From Mesotaenium endlicherianum (lineage: Eukaryota > Streptophyta > Zygnematophyceae > Zygnematales > Mesotaeniaceae), in contig WELA01003670.1 of NCBI GenBank assembly GCA_009602735.1, positions 59,928 through 89,426 of the forward strand: DNA of 29,499 bases, given 5' to 3'. This document shows positions 9,601-19,870 of the stretch, in pieces (position 1 is the first letter of the stretch; every line of letters starts with the position of its first letter). The notes below the pieces were generated by a model. It did no database searches and was not told where the DNA came from. It saw only the letters and a program-made list of their open reading frames with translations. A program made the translations under genes and the position numbers.

Positions 9601-10285
9601 TCTCGATGTCTTTCTTGATGTCTTTTGGCGTGATCAAGGCCAAAAGAAGCTCGTGTCCCTTCCTCACAAGTCTCTTGAGTTGGAGGGCGGACAATAGTAT
9701 CTCGTGTGCCGGCTTCTGGATGTCTTGGGTCTGGATATTCTGGATTGCGCGCAAAATACAGATTCTTGAAGTGATGTCATTCTTGATCTTGATAGTACCG
9801 GTCCTCCAATCAACTTGGGGGTTGTGCTTGGTCAACCAAGGCGTCCCTAGGATGACGTCGTACTTGCCCAATTGCATGGGGGAGAACACTACTCTATCCT
9901 TGAAGGACTTGATAGAGAGTGCCAAGGGGTACGTCTTCTTGGAAGGGGTAGTATAGGAGAATCCATCGGGCATCATAATCTCCTCGTCGTGGTCAAGAGT
10001 TCGCATAGTAATACCGTGCTTGGTGGCAAAATCTGCAGCAATGAAGTTGCCTTGAGCTCCGCTATCCACCAAGATGTGGACCTTCTCTCCTCCAAGGTAA
10101 CCTCTCAAACTCATTGGGGCTGGAACGTCGTCTTCAACGGGGGTCTCCACCTCACTTGGCGTGTTGCCTTCTCGTGAAGTGGGTCTTGGGGTGGTAGGCT
10201 CCTGGCCTACCGGCGCTGTCCGTTTTTTGACAACTTTTTGGGGCATGAAAGTGCACGATGGCCCTTTTCCTTGCAATAAAAGCAT
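6620..10285 (-). CDS. pol: Pol polyprotein, copy 2
   Basis: Intact 1221-codon frame with the same length, domains and catalytic residues as the pol of copy 1 (443-4108). By eye its amino-acid differences are I486M, just C-terminal of the RT catalytic core, and P1187L plus T1190R in the basic tail. None touches an active-site or chromodomain cage residue. It is the only copy with R1190, so the variable C-terminal tail joins the variable 3' non-coding region in marking this copy. Confidence 0.95.
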   Translation of the reverse strand: MLLLQGKGPSCTFMPQKVVKKRTAPVGQEPTTPRPTSREGNTPSEVETPVEDDVPAPMSLRGYLGGEKVHILVDSGAQGNFIAADFATKHGITMRTLDHDEEIMMPDGFSYTTPSKKTYPLALSIKSFKDRVVFSPMQLGKYDVILGTPWLTKHNPQVDWRTGTIKIKNDITSRICILRAIQNIQTQDIQKPAHEILLSALQLKRLVRKGHELLLALITPKDIKKDIESQEGSPVPKEIQEVLEDYKEVFSPELPKGLPPKRFVDHKIELEPGSKPISRPTFKMSYTELDEVKKQIKELLEHGFIRPSKSPFGAPVLFVKKKDGTLRMCVDYRALNKITIKNRYPLPRMDELMDRLVGAKYFTKIDLRSGYHQIRIAEPDIEKTAFRTRYGHFEFMVLPFGLTNAPATFMTMMNTIFQPMLDRFVVVFIDDILIYSKTLEEHARHLKEVLEVLKQNKLFAKESKCEFAKQEVEFLGLHVTADGIKMDPKKTTVVEEWPTPTTKKELQSFLGFANWYRKFIQGFSHIAAPLTDLLKKDRLYTWTEKEEEAFQELKRRLTTSPVLTLPSPNPDWPFHVITDASSYAIGAILLQDQGKGLQPIAYESRKLNPAEQNYTTTEREALAIVHALKVWRCYVEGRKVLVTTDHEALKHLQTQPYLSRRQARWSGYLQQYNITIQYQPGKTNPADPLSRLQLNAVMVSLKTDLEARFSAAYERDPYYKNGEAALDPCKKQEGNYWVRQDTGQRCVPNDLDLRLLLLREAHDNPLGGHFGILRTTGVLARTYCWPGMSKQVKEYCRSCDTCQRIKPSSQKAGGLLQPLPIPERQWTDISMDLIVDLPVTPRGHNAILTAVDRLTKMAHFIPTTTKATAPQLARLIFDNIFRLHGLPSRIVSDRDPRFTSHFWKNLFKNLGTSLDMSTAYHPQSDGQTERMNRTLKTSLKAYVSTLEQDWDMYLTPLEFAYNNTTQASTQESPFFLNYGFHPTTPLSFTAGHDEVPAATDFMETLEAALTAAKKALQHAQDAQARVANRSRREITYRVGDNVLLSSKNISLNNRPAGSKFSPKYLGPFKIIQQVNPVAFKLELPQTMHIDPVFHASLFKPYVQPDNKFPGRVTTPPAPTIVDDHLEYEVEDIVAMRNFRRQQQYLIKWKGYPDSENSWVAAHYLDKVQRKLKRFHAANPHLGPAPSLSTRSPKTSGRQPATIKKQQKTPWRQPARTRKRKN
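10193..10228 (-). promoter_or_regulatory. -1 ribosomal frameshift signal, gag-pol copy 2
   Basis: Heptamer A AAA AAC at 10228-10222 in the gag frame and hairpin GGTAGGC/GCCTACC at 10211-10193, unchanged from copy 1. Confidence 0.85.
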
Positions 10286-11487
10286 AGTCCAGCCGTCATG
10301 AGAGCTTCTTTTTCAGCCGGGGAGAGTCTTGCTTTCACTCCTTGCTGGTTTCTTGCATCATAAGTGTCATTGGAGGGTCTTCCACTCTTCCGGGCAGCCG
10401 CGGGGTCCCTTTTAATAACTCCGATTTCCATGGGTGTGGGTCCAGATTCGGATGTGGAAGGGGCTGCGTACACCCGCGTCGTCGGTACCCGTGAAGATGA
10501 AGGCACGGAGTGCTTGAAATCCAAGGTATCCACCTTTTGGGCCACTTCAATGATCTTTGAGAAGTCCGTCAAGTCGCGTAACTCCACTTCCTTTGCCACC
10601 TTGGGTTTGAGGCCAAAGATGTAGCGGTCAATCTTCTCCTCGAGAGACATGTTGGGGATCTCAAGAGTGAGGGCGTGAAATCTGGATGTATACTCTTGAA
10701 CGGACGTCGTTTGCTTGAGATGGTGGAGCTTTCCTCGGGCAATCTTCTCCGCATTGATGGGCATGAATTGCTTCTTGAGGGCCTCACGAAAATCTGCCCA
10801 TCTTGCATATGATGGTGGGGGCTCTTGGCCGAGCATGGGGTGCGCCATAGCTTGATATATAGCCGCTTGATAGTTACGCCACCATGATGTTGCTGCTCCT
10901 CTAAGTAAGGTAACGGCAAAGGGAACGTAGTCCTCCTCGGGTACTTCAAGGAATGCGAGGTACGTCTCCACTTGGTAGAGCCATAAATTCAGGTTGGCAC
11001 CTTTCCCGGGGTTGAAAGTGTCGGGTTTGCCGGGCTTGATGAGTTTCCTTGCTCTCGTTGGCTCTTGTGGAGGCGCTTGAGCCGGGGCTGGATTTTGAGC
11101 ATTGCTCGCAATAGGGGCAACCATGGCAGCCATAGCTTCTCTTGACGCTTGCACGGTTGCTTCATAGGTGGCCAAGCCCACTTGGTTGTGGACGGTCATT
11201 AGGAAGGCTGCCCACTCATTTGCGGGAACTCCTTGTGGTGGGGTCAACTTTGCTATAGCGGCTGCCACGGGATTTGACGGTGCTCCTCCTTGTGGTGCTT
11301 CTTGTTGTTGGAGATTTCCTTGAGTAGGCTCTCCCATCGACGCTGGAGGAGGGTGTGCTCCTCCTTGTGGTGCTTCTTGTTGTTGCAGATTTTCTTGAGT
11401 GGGCTCTCCCATCGGCGCTGGAGGAGGGTGTCTTGGAGAGGAAGGGCTTCCTTCGAAAGCTTGCTGTTGGTCTTGAGGATCGGCCAT
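10207..11487 (-). CDS. gag: Gag, copy 2
   Basis: 426 aa, identical in protein sequence to the gag of copy 1 (4030-5310), including the CCHC knuckle and the 25-residue duplication. The start is fixed by the short spacing to the PBS at 11512-11523. It overlaps pol of copy 2 by 79 nt, with the slippery heptamer at 10222-10228. Confidence 0.95.
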   Translation of the reverse strand: MADPQDQQQAFEGSPSSPRHPPPAPMGEPTQENLQQQEAPQGGAHPPPASMGEPTQGNLQQQEAPQGGAPSNPVAAAIAKLTPPQGVPANEWAAFLMTVHNQVGLATYEATVQASREAMAAMVAPIASNAQNPAPAQAPPQEPTRARKLIKPGKPDTFNPGKGANLNLWLYQVETYLAFLEVPEEDYVPFAVTLLRGAATSWWRNYQAAIYQAMAHPMLGQEPPPSYARWADFREALKKQFMPINAEKIARGKLHHLKQTTSVQEYTSRFHALTLEIPNMSLEEKIDRYIFGLKPKVAKEVELRDLTDFSKIIEVAQKVDTLDFKHSVPSSSRVPTTRVYAAPSTSESGPTPMEIGVIKRDPAAARKSGRPSNDTYDARNQQGVKARLSPAEKEALMTAGLCFYCKEKGHRALSCPKKLSKNGQRR

Positions 11488-11511
11488 CTTCTTGTGCTAC
11501 CAAAGTGCCTA

Positions 11512-11523
11512 GCTCCGATACCA
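11512..11523 (-). other. Primer-binding site, copy 2 (tRNA-iMet type)
   Basis: Same TGGTATCGGAGC, one base from the LTR at 11525-12027. Confidence 0.85.
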
Positions 11524-11524
11524 C

Positions 11525-12027
11525 TGTAGTGAAACAGATAGATAAAGTACTTAGTAAAACAGAATACTTTATCTATTCAAGACAAGGATCTTTGAACACA
11601 AGTGGTAGCTTCTTGAAAGAGAGATGGCTTCTTGAAAGTTAATATATTTCTGGATTTTGGCAAGTACAAGAGTGATTCTGGAATGTCTTTCTATGTTCTA
11701 GCTCTTGTTTATATACTTGCTACATAAGTAATTTCTAGGAAGGTGTATGTTGATGTGTTGGCACCCAACACATCCCAAAACTTGCCACCTCTTTCTAGAA
11801 TAATGTACACATGTCCTTTTGACCTAAAAATGGCACATTTGACTTTTGCCACATGGAGTTCTTCTAGGTCTTTCCTCTAACTTCGAAAATGCCTTGGAAG
11901 GTTCAAAGGACATGAACCAAGTTACTAGAGTACCTATTCACACTTGACTCCACACAATACTACTCCAAATATATTTGAAAACATTAAAATATATGCAAAC
12001 TAATATATAATAACTCAAATCACTACA
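11525..12027 (-). repeat. LTR shared by copies 2 and 3
   Basis: 503 bp, reads identical to the LTR at 5348-5850. It serves as 5' LTR of copy 2 and 3' LTR of copy 3. TATA box at 11708-11715, U3 palindrome at 11752-11774, U5 hairpin at 11538-11576. Confidence 0.95.
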
Positions 12028-12038
12028 TCACCCCCCCG
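12028..12038 (-). other. Polypurine tract, copy 3
   Basis: Same CGGGGGGGTGA directly before the LTR at 11525-12027. Confidence 0.75.
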
Positions 12039-12796
12039 ATAGAAAAAGCGACGTCTCGGCGCGTCAAGTCAGGTCTTACACATGTGGAGCAAACTAGTCA
12101 ACAGTTTCAAGTCAGATGCCACACATGTGAAGAGGACTAGTCAAAGGCGCCAAGTCAGGTGCTACACATGTAAGGTAGACTAGGCAAGGTCGTAGGTGGT
12201 GTGACCTTATTGGCTAGCCTACTCCTTAATGATAAAGAAAATTGTACAAGTTGGCCCAGAATCTGCCACAAACTCAAAAATTCATAGCGGCCACAAAACT
12301 GCTCTAAATCTAAAAATTTGAGTGCCAGACGGACCGCGTCAGAGAACTCTACTGGGTCACCAAATTTGAGAGCATTCTCATTTCTGGAGTGTCGTTGAGA
12401 GCTGAGAGAGTAGGCACTCCTCCAAATCTGTGCAGAAACTTCTGAAAATCATAAGTCCTTCTATACTTCTCCAAATTCTGCAAACTAAGTCTCAAACTGG
12501 GCGCTGTAAGATGTTCTACCAGAGTCTTGAGTTTCAGAGCATTCCAAGTTCAGGGGAGGGCACAATGTCAGAGGGCATATTCTGCCCTAACAATGCCAGC
12601 AGCCTGACCCCCTTCTACTTAGAGCATCATATCTCTCTCACCAGTGCTCCGAATTGAGCAAACTTGGACTCTAAATGACCGCCTACTCATGGACTACAGC
12701 CACGTAATTTTTCAGAATTTTTTGTAATAAGACCTATCACCAGTAGCAGTTTTAGTTTTCTGTCCAGAAACTGCGAGAAGAGAAGAGTGTCTAATG
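12039..12796 (-). other. 3' non-coding region, copy 3
   Basis: Equivalent of 5862-6619. From 12270 to 12350 it differs from copy 2 at seven sites, all C-to-T or G-to-A. Confidence 0.75.
12065..12193. repeat. 43-bp tandem repeat x3, copy 3
   Basis: Same three units as at 5888-6016; no difference noticed. Confidence 0.9.
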
Positions 12797-15700
12797 TCAA
12801 TTTTTCCTCTTTCTTGTTCTTGCAGGCTGCCTCCAAGGGGTCTTCTGCTGCTTCTTGATGGTGGCAGGCTGCCTCCCTGAAGTCTTCGGGCTTGTAGTAG
12901 AGAGACTTGGGGCTGGTCCAAGATGGGGGTTGGCGGCATGGAAGCGCTTCAACTTTCTCTGAACTTTGTCAAGGTAGTGCGCCGCCACCCAACTATTCTC
13001 CGAATCTGGATATCCTTTCCACTTGATCAAGTATTGCTGCTGTCTCCTGAAATTTCTCATAGCCACTATGTCTTCCACTTCGTACTCCAAATGATCATCC
13101 ACTATTGTTGGGGCTGGTGGGGTTGTCACACGTCCTGGGAACTTGTTGTCGGGTTGCACATATGGCTTGAAGAGGGAAGCGTGGAATACGGGGTCGATGT
13201 GCATAGTCTGGGGAAGTTCTAGCTTGAAAGCAACGGGGTTGACTTGCTGGATAATCTTGAAGGGTCCCAAATACTTGGGAGAGAACTTGCTGCCGGCAGG
13301 CCTGTTGTTCAGGGAAATGTTCTTGGATGATAGTAACACGTTGTCACCCACTCTGTACGTAATTTCTCTTCTGGATCTGTTCGCCACTCTTGCTTGAGCA
13401 TCTTGCGCGTGTTGTAGAGCTTTCTTCGCTGCTGTAAGGGCTGCTTCTAATGTCTCCATAAAATCTGTGGCTGCAGGTACTTCATCATGGCCAGCCGTGA
13501 AGCTCAGTGGCGTGGTCGGATGGAAGCCATAGTTGAGGAAGAATGGGGACTCTTGGGTAGAGGCCTGCGTAGTGTTGTTGTAGGCAAACTCGAGGGGGGT
13601 CAAGTACATGTCCCAGTCTTGCTCGAGGGTAGACACGTAGGCCTTTAGAGAGGTCTTTAGGGTACGATTCATACGCTCGGTTTGCCCATCTGATTGTGGG
13701 TGGTAGGCAGTAGACATATCCAGCGATGTACCCAAGTTCTTGAAGAGATTTTTCCAGAAATGGCTTGTGAATCTTGGATCTCTATCTGACACAATTCTTG
13801 ATGGTAGTCCATGGAGTCGGAAGATGTTGTCAAAGATGAGTCTTGCAAGTTGTGGTGCTGTAGCCTTAGTCGTCGTGGGAATAAAATGAGCCATCTTGGT
13901 AAGTCTGTCCACCACCGTGAGTATTGCATTATGGCCTCGAGGTGTCACGGGCAAGTCCACGATAAGGTCCATTGAGATGTCCGTCCATTGTCTTTCGGGG
14001 ATTGGTAGTGGTTGGAGGAGTCCTCCCGCCTTTTGCGATGATGGCTTGATTCTTTGGCATGTGTCACAGCTCCTGCAGTACTCCTTGACTTGCTTAGACA
14101 TGCCTGGCCAACAATAAGTCCTAGCTAGAACGCCCGTGGTCCTTAGGATTCCAAAGTGTCCTCCAAGAGGGTTGTCGTGTGCTTCTCGTAGAAGCAAGAG
14201 CCGGAGGTCTAAGTCATTAGGAACACATCTCTGGCCCGTATCTTGCCTCACCCAATAATTGCCTTCTTGCTTCTTGCATGGGTCCAAGGCTGCTTCTCCG
14301 TTCTTGTAGTAAGGGTCTCTTTCATAGGCGGCTGAAAATCGAGCTTCCAGATCTGTCTTCAGGGATACCATCACTGCATTTAATTGCAGTCTTGAGAGGG
14401 GGTCAGCCGGGTTTGTCTTGCCGGGCTGGTACTGAATCGTGATGTTGTATTGTTGCAAGTATCCGCTCCATCTTGCTTGTCTCCTTGAGAGATACGGCTG
14501 CGTTTGGAGGTGCTTTAACGCCTCGTGGTCCGTGGTGACCAGTACTTTGCGTCCTTCAACGTAGCAGCGCCAAACCTTCAAGGCATGTACAATCGCCAAT
14601 GCCTCTCGCTCCGTGGTTGTATAATTTTGCTCGGCTGGATTTAGCTTCCTTGACTCGTAGGCGATGGGCTGCAGTCCCTTGCCTTGGTCTTGAAGCAGGA
14701 TTGCTCCTATTGCATAGGAAGATGCATCGGTGATGACGTGGAAGGGCCAATCTGGGTTTGGACTTGGGAGTGTGAGCACCGGGGATGTGGTCAATCTTCG
14801 CTTTAACTCTTGAAATGCCTCTTCCTCTTTCTCGGTCCATGTATATAGCCTGTCCTTCTTGAGTAGATCTGTCAGGGGGGCTGCTATGTGCGAGAAGCCT
14901 TGGATGAATTTTCTGTACCAATTGGCAAATCCCAAGAATGACTGGAGTTCTTTCTTGGTCGTGGGGGTTGGCCATTCCTCCACCACCGTGGTCTTCTTGG
15001 GGTCTATCTTGATGCCATCAGCAGTCACGTGGAGACCTAGGAACTCCACTTCTTGTTTGGCAAACTCGCATTTTGACTCCTTCGCAAACAGCTTGTTTTG
15101 CTTCAATACTTCAAGGACTTCTTTCAAGTGTCTCGCATGCTCTTCAAGGGTCTTGCTGTAGATAAGGATGTCATCGATGAATACCACCACAAATCTGTCC
15201 AACATGGGCTGAAATATGGTGTTCATCATAGTCATGAAAGTTGCTGGCGCGTTGGTGAGTCCAAATGGCAGGACCATGAACTCAAAATGTCCATATCTTG
15301 TCCTGAATGCCGTCTTCTCTATGTCCGGTTCTGCGATGCGAATCTGGTGGTAGCCGCTCCGTAAGTCAATCTTCGTGAAGTACTTGGCTCCAACCAGCCG
15401 GTCCATGAGCTCATCCATGCGCGGCAGCGGGTATCGATTCTTGATGGTGATCTTGTTGAGGGCGCGATAGTCCACACACATCCTCAAGGTACCATCTTTC
15501 TTCTTGACAAATAGCACCGGGGCTCCAAATGGCGACTTGCTAGGTCGAATGAAGCCATGCTCCAGTAGCTCCTTGATTTGCTTCTTGACTTCGTCTAGCT
15601 CCGTGTATGACATTTTGAACGTAGGCCGAGAGATGGGCTTGCTTCCGGGCTCCAACTCTATCTTGTGGTCTACGAATCTTTTGGGGGGTAGGCCCTTGGG

Positions 15701-16462
15701 CAATTCCGGGGAGAACACTTCTTTGTAGTCCTCAAAGACTTCTTGTATCTCCTTGGGAACGGGGCTGCCTTCTTGACTCTCGATGTCTTTCTTGATGTCT
15801 TTTGGCGTGATCAAGGCCAAAAGAAGCTCGTGTCCCTTCCTCACAAGTCTCTTGAGTTGGAGGGCGGACAATAGTATCTCGTGTGCCGGCTTCTGGATGT
15901 CTTGGGTCTGGATATTCTGGATTGCGCGCAAAATACAGATTCTTGAAGTGATGTCATTCTTGATCTTGATAGTACCGGTCCTCCAATCAACTTGGGGGTT
16001 GTGCTTGGTCAACCAAGGCGTCCCTAGGATGACGTCGTACTTGCCCAATTGCATGGGGGAGAACACTACTCTATCCTTGAAGGACTTGATAGAGAGTGCC
16101 AAGGGGTACGTCTTCTTGGAAGGGGTAGTATAGGAGAATCCATCGGGCATCATAATCTCCTCGTCGTGGTCAAGAGTTCGCATAGTAATACCGTGCTTGG
16201 TGGCAAAATCTGCAGCAATGAAGTTGCCTTGAGCTCCGCTATCCACCAAGATGTGGACCTTCTCTCCTCCAAGGTAACCTCTCAAACTCATTGGGGCTGG
16301 AACGTCGTCTTCAACGGGGGTCTCCACCTCACTTGGCGTGTTGCCTTCTCGTGAAGTGGGTCTTGGGGTGGTAGGCTCCTGGCCTACCGGCGCTGTCCGT
16401 TTTTTGACAACTTTTTGGGGCATGAAAGTGCACGATGGCCCTTTTCCTTGCAATAGAAGCAT
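12797..16462 (-). CDS. pol: Pol polyprotein, copy 3
   Basis: Intact 1221-codon frame. Differences from copy 1 seen by eye are L243F (linker before RT), A850V (integrase core, between the first two catalytic aspartates) and P1187L in the tail. All catalytic residues and the chromodomain cage are kept. One change in the gag/pol overlap (A to G at 16455 on the plus strand) is silent in both frames, which suggests that both reading frames have been under constraint. Confidence 0.95.
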   Translation of the reverse strand: MLLLQGKGPSCTFMPQKVVKKRTAPVGQEPTTPRPTSREGNTPSEVETPVEDDVPAPMSLRGYLGGEKVHILVDSGAQGNFIAADFATKHGITMRTLDHDEEIMMPDGFSYTTPSKKTYPLALSIKSFKDRVVFSPMQLGKYDVILGTPWLTKHNPQVDWRTGTIKIKNDITSRICILRAIQNIQTQDIQKPAHEILLSALQLKRLVRKGHELLLALITPKDIKKDIESQEGSPVPKEIQEVFEDYKEVFSPELPKGLPPKRFVDHKIELEPGSKPISRPTFKMSYTELDEVKKQIKELLEHGFIRPSKSPFGAPVLFVKKKDGTLRMCVDYRALNKITIKNRYPLPRMDELMDRLVGAKYFTKIDLRSGYHQIRIAEPDIEKTAFRTRYGHFEFMVLPFGLTNAPATFMTMMNTIFQPMLDRFVVVFIDDILIYSKTLEEHARHLKEVLEVLKQNKLFAKESKCEFAKQEVEFLGLHVTADGIKIDPKKTTVVEEWPTPTTKKELQSFLGFANWYRKFIQGFSHIAAPLTDLLKKDRLYTWTEKEEEAFQELKRRLTTSPVLTLPSPNPDWPFHVITDASSYAIGAILLQDQGKGLQPIAYESRKLNPAEQNYTTTEREALAIVHALKVWRCYVEGRKVLVTTDHEALKHLQTQPYLSRRQARWSGYLQQYNITIQYQPGKTNPADPLSRLQLNAVMVSLKTDLEARFSAAYERDPYYKNGEAALDPCKKQEGNYWVRQDTGQRCVPNDLDLRLLLLREAHDNPLGGHFGILRTTGVLARTYCWPGMSKQVKEYCRSCDTCQRIKPSSQKAGGLLQPLPIPERQWTDISMDLIVDLPVTPRGHNAILTVVDRLTKMAHFIPTTTKATAPQLARLIFDNIFRLHGLPSRIVSDRDPRFTSHFWKNLFKNLGTSLDMSTAYHPQSDGQTERMNRTLKTSLKAYVSTLEQDWDMYLTPLEFAYNNTTQASTQESPFFLNYGFHPTTPLSFTAGHDEVPAATDFMETLEAALTAAKKALQHAQDAQARVANRSRREITYRVGDNVLLSSKNISLNNRPAGSKFSPKYLGPFKIIQQVNPVAFKLELPQTMHIDPVFHASLFKPYVQPDNKFPGRVTTPPAPTIVDDHLEYEVEDIVAMRNFRRQQQYLIKWKGYPDSENSWVAAHYLDKVQRKLKRFHAANPHLGPAPSLSTTSPKTSGRQPATIKKQQKTPWRQPARTRKRKN
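16370..16405 (-). promoter_or_regulatory. -1 ribosomal frameshift signal, gag-pol copy 3
   Basis: Heptamer A AAA AAC at 16405-16399 and hairpin at 16388-16370, unchanged from the other copies. Confidence 0.85.
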
Positions 16463-17664
16463 AGTCCAGCCGTCATGAGAGCTTCTTTTTCAGCCGGGGA
16501 GAGTCTTGCTTTCACTCCTTGCTGGTTTCTTGCATCATAAGTGTCATTGGAGGGTCTTCCACTCTTCCGGGCAGCCGCGGGGTCCCTTTTAATAACTCCG
16601 ATTTCCATGGGTGTGGGTCCAGATTCGGATGTGGAAGGGGCTGCGTACACCCGCGTCGTCGGTACCCGTGAAGATGAAGGCACGGAGTGCTTGAAATCCA
16701 AGGTATCCACCTTTTGGGCCACTTCAATGATCTTTGAGAAGTCCGTCAAGTCGCGTAACTCCACTTCCTTTGCCACCTTGGGTTTGAGGCCAAAGATGTA
16801 ACGGTCAATCTTCTCCTCGAGAGACATGTTGGGGATCTCAAGAGTGAGGGCGTGAAATCTGGATGTATACTCTTGAACGGACGTCGTTTGCTTGAGATGG
16901 TGGAGCTTTCCTCGGGCAATCTTCTCCGCATTGATGGGCATGAATTGCTTCTTGAGGGCCTCACGAAAATCTGCCCATCTTGCATATGATGGTGGGGGCT
17001 CTTGGCCGAGCATGGGGTGCGCCATAGCTTGATATATAGCCGCTTGATAGTTACGCCACCATGATGTTGCTGCTCCTCTAAGTAAGGTAACGGCAAAGGG
17101 AACGTAGTCCTCCTCGGGTACTTCAAGGAACGCGAGGTACGTCTCCACTTGGTAGAGCCATAAATTCAGGTTGGCACCTTTCCCGGGGTTGAAAGTGTCG
17201 GGTTTGCCGGGCTTGATGAGTTTCCTTGCTCTCGTTGGCTCTTGTGGAGGCGCTTGAGCCGGGGCTGGATTTTGAGCATTGCTCGCAATAGGGGCAACCA
17301 TGGCAGCCATAGCTTCTCTTGACGCTTGCACGGTTGCTTCATAGGTGGCCAAGCCCACTTGGTTGTGGACGGTCATTAGGAAGGCTGCCCACTCATTTGC
17401 GGGAACTCCTTGTGGTGGGGTCAACTTTGCTATAGCGGCTGCCACGGGATTTGACGGTGCTCCTCCTTGTGGTGCTTCTTGTTGTTGCAGATTTCCTTGA
17501 GTAGGCTCTCCCATCGACGCTGGAGGAGGGTGTGCTCCTCCTTGTGGTGCTTCTTGTTGTTGCAGATTTTCTTGAGTGGGCTCTCCCATCGGCGCTGGAG
17601 GAGGGTGTCTTGGAGAGGAAGGGCTTCCTTCGAAAGCTTGCTGTTGGTCTTGAGGATCGGCCAT
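16384..17664 (-). CDS. gag: Gag, copy 3
   Basis: 426 aa, same protein as the other two gag copies. The nucleotide changes I noticed are synonymous, for example one in the second unit of the N-terminal duplication near 17488 and one near 17131. Three identical Gag proteins beside slightly different Pol proteins point to recent amplification with purifying selection or sequence homogenisation. Confidence 0.95.
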   Translation of the reverse strand: MADPQDQQQAFEGSPSSPRHPPPAPMGEPTQENLQQQEAPQGGAHPPPASMGEPTQGNLQQQEAPQGGAPSNPVAAAIAKLTPPQGVPANEWAAFLMTVHNQVGLATYEATVQASREAMAAMVAPIASNAQNPAPAQAPPQEPTRARKLIKPGKPDTFNPGKGANLNLWLYQVETYLAFLEVPEEDYVPFAVTLLRGAATSWWRNYQAAIYQAMAHPMLGQEPPPSYARWADFREALKKQFMPINAEKIARGKLHHLKQTTSVQEYTSRFHALTLEIPNMSLEEKIDRYIFGLKPKVAKEVELRDLTDFSKIIEVAQKVDTLDFKHSVPSSSRVPTTRVYAAPSTSESGPTPMEIGVIKRDPAAARKSGRPSNDTYDARNQQGVKARLSPAEKEALMTAGLCFYCKEKGHRALSCPKKLSKNGQRR

Positions 17665-17688
17665 CTTCTTGTGCTACCAAAGTGCCTA

Positions 17689-17700
17689 GCTCCGATACCA
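17689..17700 (-). other. Primer-binding site, copy 3 (tRNA-iMet type)
   Basis: Same TGGTATCGGAGC, one base from the outer LTR at 17702-18204. Confidence 0.85.
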
Positions 17701-17701
17701 C

Positions 17702-18204
17702 TGTAGTGAAACAGATAGATAAAGTACTTAGTAAAACAGAATACTTTATCTATTCAAGACAAGGATCTTTGAACACAAGTGGTAGCTTCTTGAAAGAGAG
17801 ATGGCTTCTTGAAAGTTAATATATTTCTGGATTTTGGCAAGTACAAGAGTGATTCTGGAATGTCTTTCTATGTTCTAGCTCTTGTTTATATACTTGCTAC
17901 ATAAGTAATTTCTAGGAAGGTGTATGTTGATGTGTTGGCACCCAACACATCCCAAAACTTGCCACCTCTTTCTAGAATAATGTACACATGTCCTTTTGAC
18001 CTAAAAATGGCACATCTGACTTTTGCCACATGGAGTTCTTCTAGGTCTTTCCTCTAACTTCGAAAATGCCTTGGAAGGTACAAAGGACATGAACCAAGTT
18101 ACTAGAGTACCTATTCACACTTGACTCCACACAATACTACTCCAAATATATTTGAAAACATTAAAATATGTGCATACTAATATATAATAACTCAAATCAC
18201 TACA
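17702..18204 (-). repeat. Outer (right) LTR, 5' LTR of copy 3
   Basis: 503 bp, same ends and length as the inner LTRs but with four substitutions (18016, 18080, 18170, 18175). TATA box at 17885-17892, U3 palindrome at 17929-17951, U5 hairpin at 17715-17753. Only its left side is joined to element sequence. Confidence 0.95.
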
Positions 18205-19870
18205 ATAGCCAAAAAAGCAGTCAAGGGTCAAATGCTTTAACTTCCAGAGTGAGCACCTCAAGATTGTAAACTGGTAGAAATACAATTAATGAAGTATGGC
18301 CCAAAAGATCACTGAAGCACATAATGATCTTCAAGAGTAGTCCTATGGCAGGGATTTAAGTTGTGACTTTGCTTATCACTTGTAAAGTTCTTTAAATGAT
18401 TGGAAGCCAAGAGGGTTTGCTCTTCACAAGAGAGAGACTAAGTGGTCCTGAAAACACAAAAGTCAAAAGCGTAAGCTTTACTGATAACTCTGTTACTTAC
18501 AATTGGCATAATGGGACTTCTAAAAAGATGTCTCTCTAGGGGCATCTCTAGTACTTATACTCCTGGAAATCCGGCGCCGTATGCGGCGGATCCAACACAT
18601 GCAGTCACTCTAGGAGGTTTTCCTATGTTCCCTAATGTGTACAAGGCATGTACTAGCACTCCTAAAGGCTAAGCATAACTCAAACCAATCAAAGCAAAGC
18701 GCGTAGAATATGCTATGTGTCTCTCATTGGTGGAGCTTACTTTGGGTGATTCTACCTAGATAGCGCCTCAAAAGTGAATCTGGAACTTGAGGAAGCTTCC
18801 TCGAGGAGTAGGTGATGCAGTCACCAAGTTATAGCCTTAATGATGCACTTATACTATGGAAATGCAAGACATATGTAGTCTAAGGGGCTCGCGGATTTGT
18901 GCGCACAAAGCTAGGGGTCCTTGGAGTCACAAATAGCCAACAATGTCACCTTTGGGTACATTGAGTCACAAGTTGGCCTTTGGTGTGATTCCTCTAGGGG
19001 CCAAAAGGGGTGCGGACTAGATCGCGCCCATCTCGCTCGATACTTAACCAAATGACGCGAAATCGATGCCATTCAGAAGATGCTTTGACGCTACACTTTG
19101 GTGACTTGGAAACCTAGGAAAGGTCAACATATAGATGCATAAAGTCAATGTAAAGTTGGTCTTCCTAGGTTGATGGTTCACACATGTGGAGCTTGGTTTT
19201 GTACGTCAGCCTCAACTTGATAAATCATGACAATAACAAACCAAAAGTGCACCACTTGACTTGCAAGTAAAGCTTATTTTCACAATTGGTAAAGCCTATT
19301 GCCCTCTTGCACCGTACGTGCTAAATAATTTGGCGAAATTCTCTAGATGTTAGCAATTTAAAAAAGACTACCCATCGGGCTATTTATGTGTCCATTCAAT
19401 ATGCTACTTGAAAAGTTTTGTGAATGTCTTAATAGACATGTTCAGGCCAGTTGTAATTCTTGTGGCATGTTAGACACTGTTTGAAGACGGACATGCCTAC
19501 ATTGCATATTGGTAAATGTGGCTCTTTAATTCGCGTTCGTACTCACACTCATCATGATTCTCGTGAGAGCTACGTGCACTTGTGTGGACCTGCCACTTTG
19601 ACGTCCACTCGTCGAGCTTCCAAAATTATGGTGCACATTAATGATGTACGTATTGGCCTTGAACAGACCAAGAGGAATCATTTGGTACCTATGTGCTAAC
19701 ATCCCAACTAATGTTCAAGAAGCACGCAATGTCCGTATTTTGAGACACAAACTTTTACTTTTCTTGCAAAAAACATATTAAAGTGCCGTTCACATGCAAA
19801 CTTGGATTCAATATAAATCCAAAACACAAGAAGTTCTTTTTTTGTGATGATTAAGATTGAAATCTAGTAG
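18205..19870. other. Array flank without recognisable gene
   Basis: About 1.7 kb directly right of the retrotransposon array. Moderately AT-rich, frequent stops in all frames, and no conserved protein, tRNA or TE coding domain that I can recognise. A 14-bp palindrome at 18789-18802 is the only short structure noticed. Confidence 0.5.

Larger units (their letters stand above)
5348..12027 (-). mobile_element. Ty3/gypsy chromovirus, array copy 2 (complete, both LTRs)
   Basis: Complete element: 5' LTR 11525-12027, PBS, gag, pol, 3' non-coding region, PPT at 5851-5861, 3' LTR 5348-5850. Both LTRs are shared with its neighbours and read as identical over 503 bp. The internal region is 5674 bp. LTR termini are TGTAGTGA and TCACTACA, the usual TG...CA ends in an 8-bp inverted repeat. 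The pol domain order (protease, RT, RNase H, integrase) defines Ty3/gypsy, and the C-terminal chromodomain places it among the chromoviruses. Confidence 0.95.
11525..18204 (-). mobile_element. Ty3/gypsy chromovirus, array copy 3 (complete, both LTRs)
   Basis: Rightmost element, 5' LTR 17702-18204 and 3' LTR 11525-12027, with PPT at 12028-12038. Its outer 5' LTR differs from the shared inner LTR at four positions (18016, 18080, 18170, 18175), about 0.8%. Sequence after 18204 (beginning ATAGC) is unrelated to the element, so 18204/18205 is the right border of the array. ATAGC is the expected 5-bp target-site duplication if the matching copy lies left of the array, which is outside the window. 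Confidence 0.95.

Noticed and set aside
18789-18802. 14-bp palindrome GAGGAAGCTTCCTC
   Set aside because: Isolated and of a length that can arise by chance in 29 kb; no associated feature.
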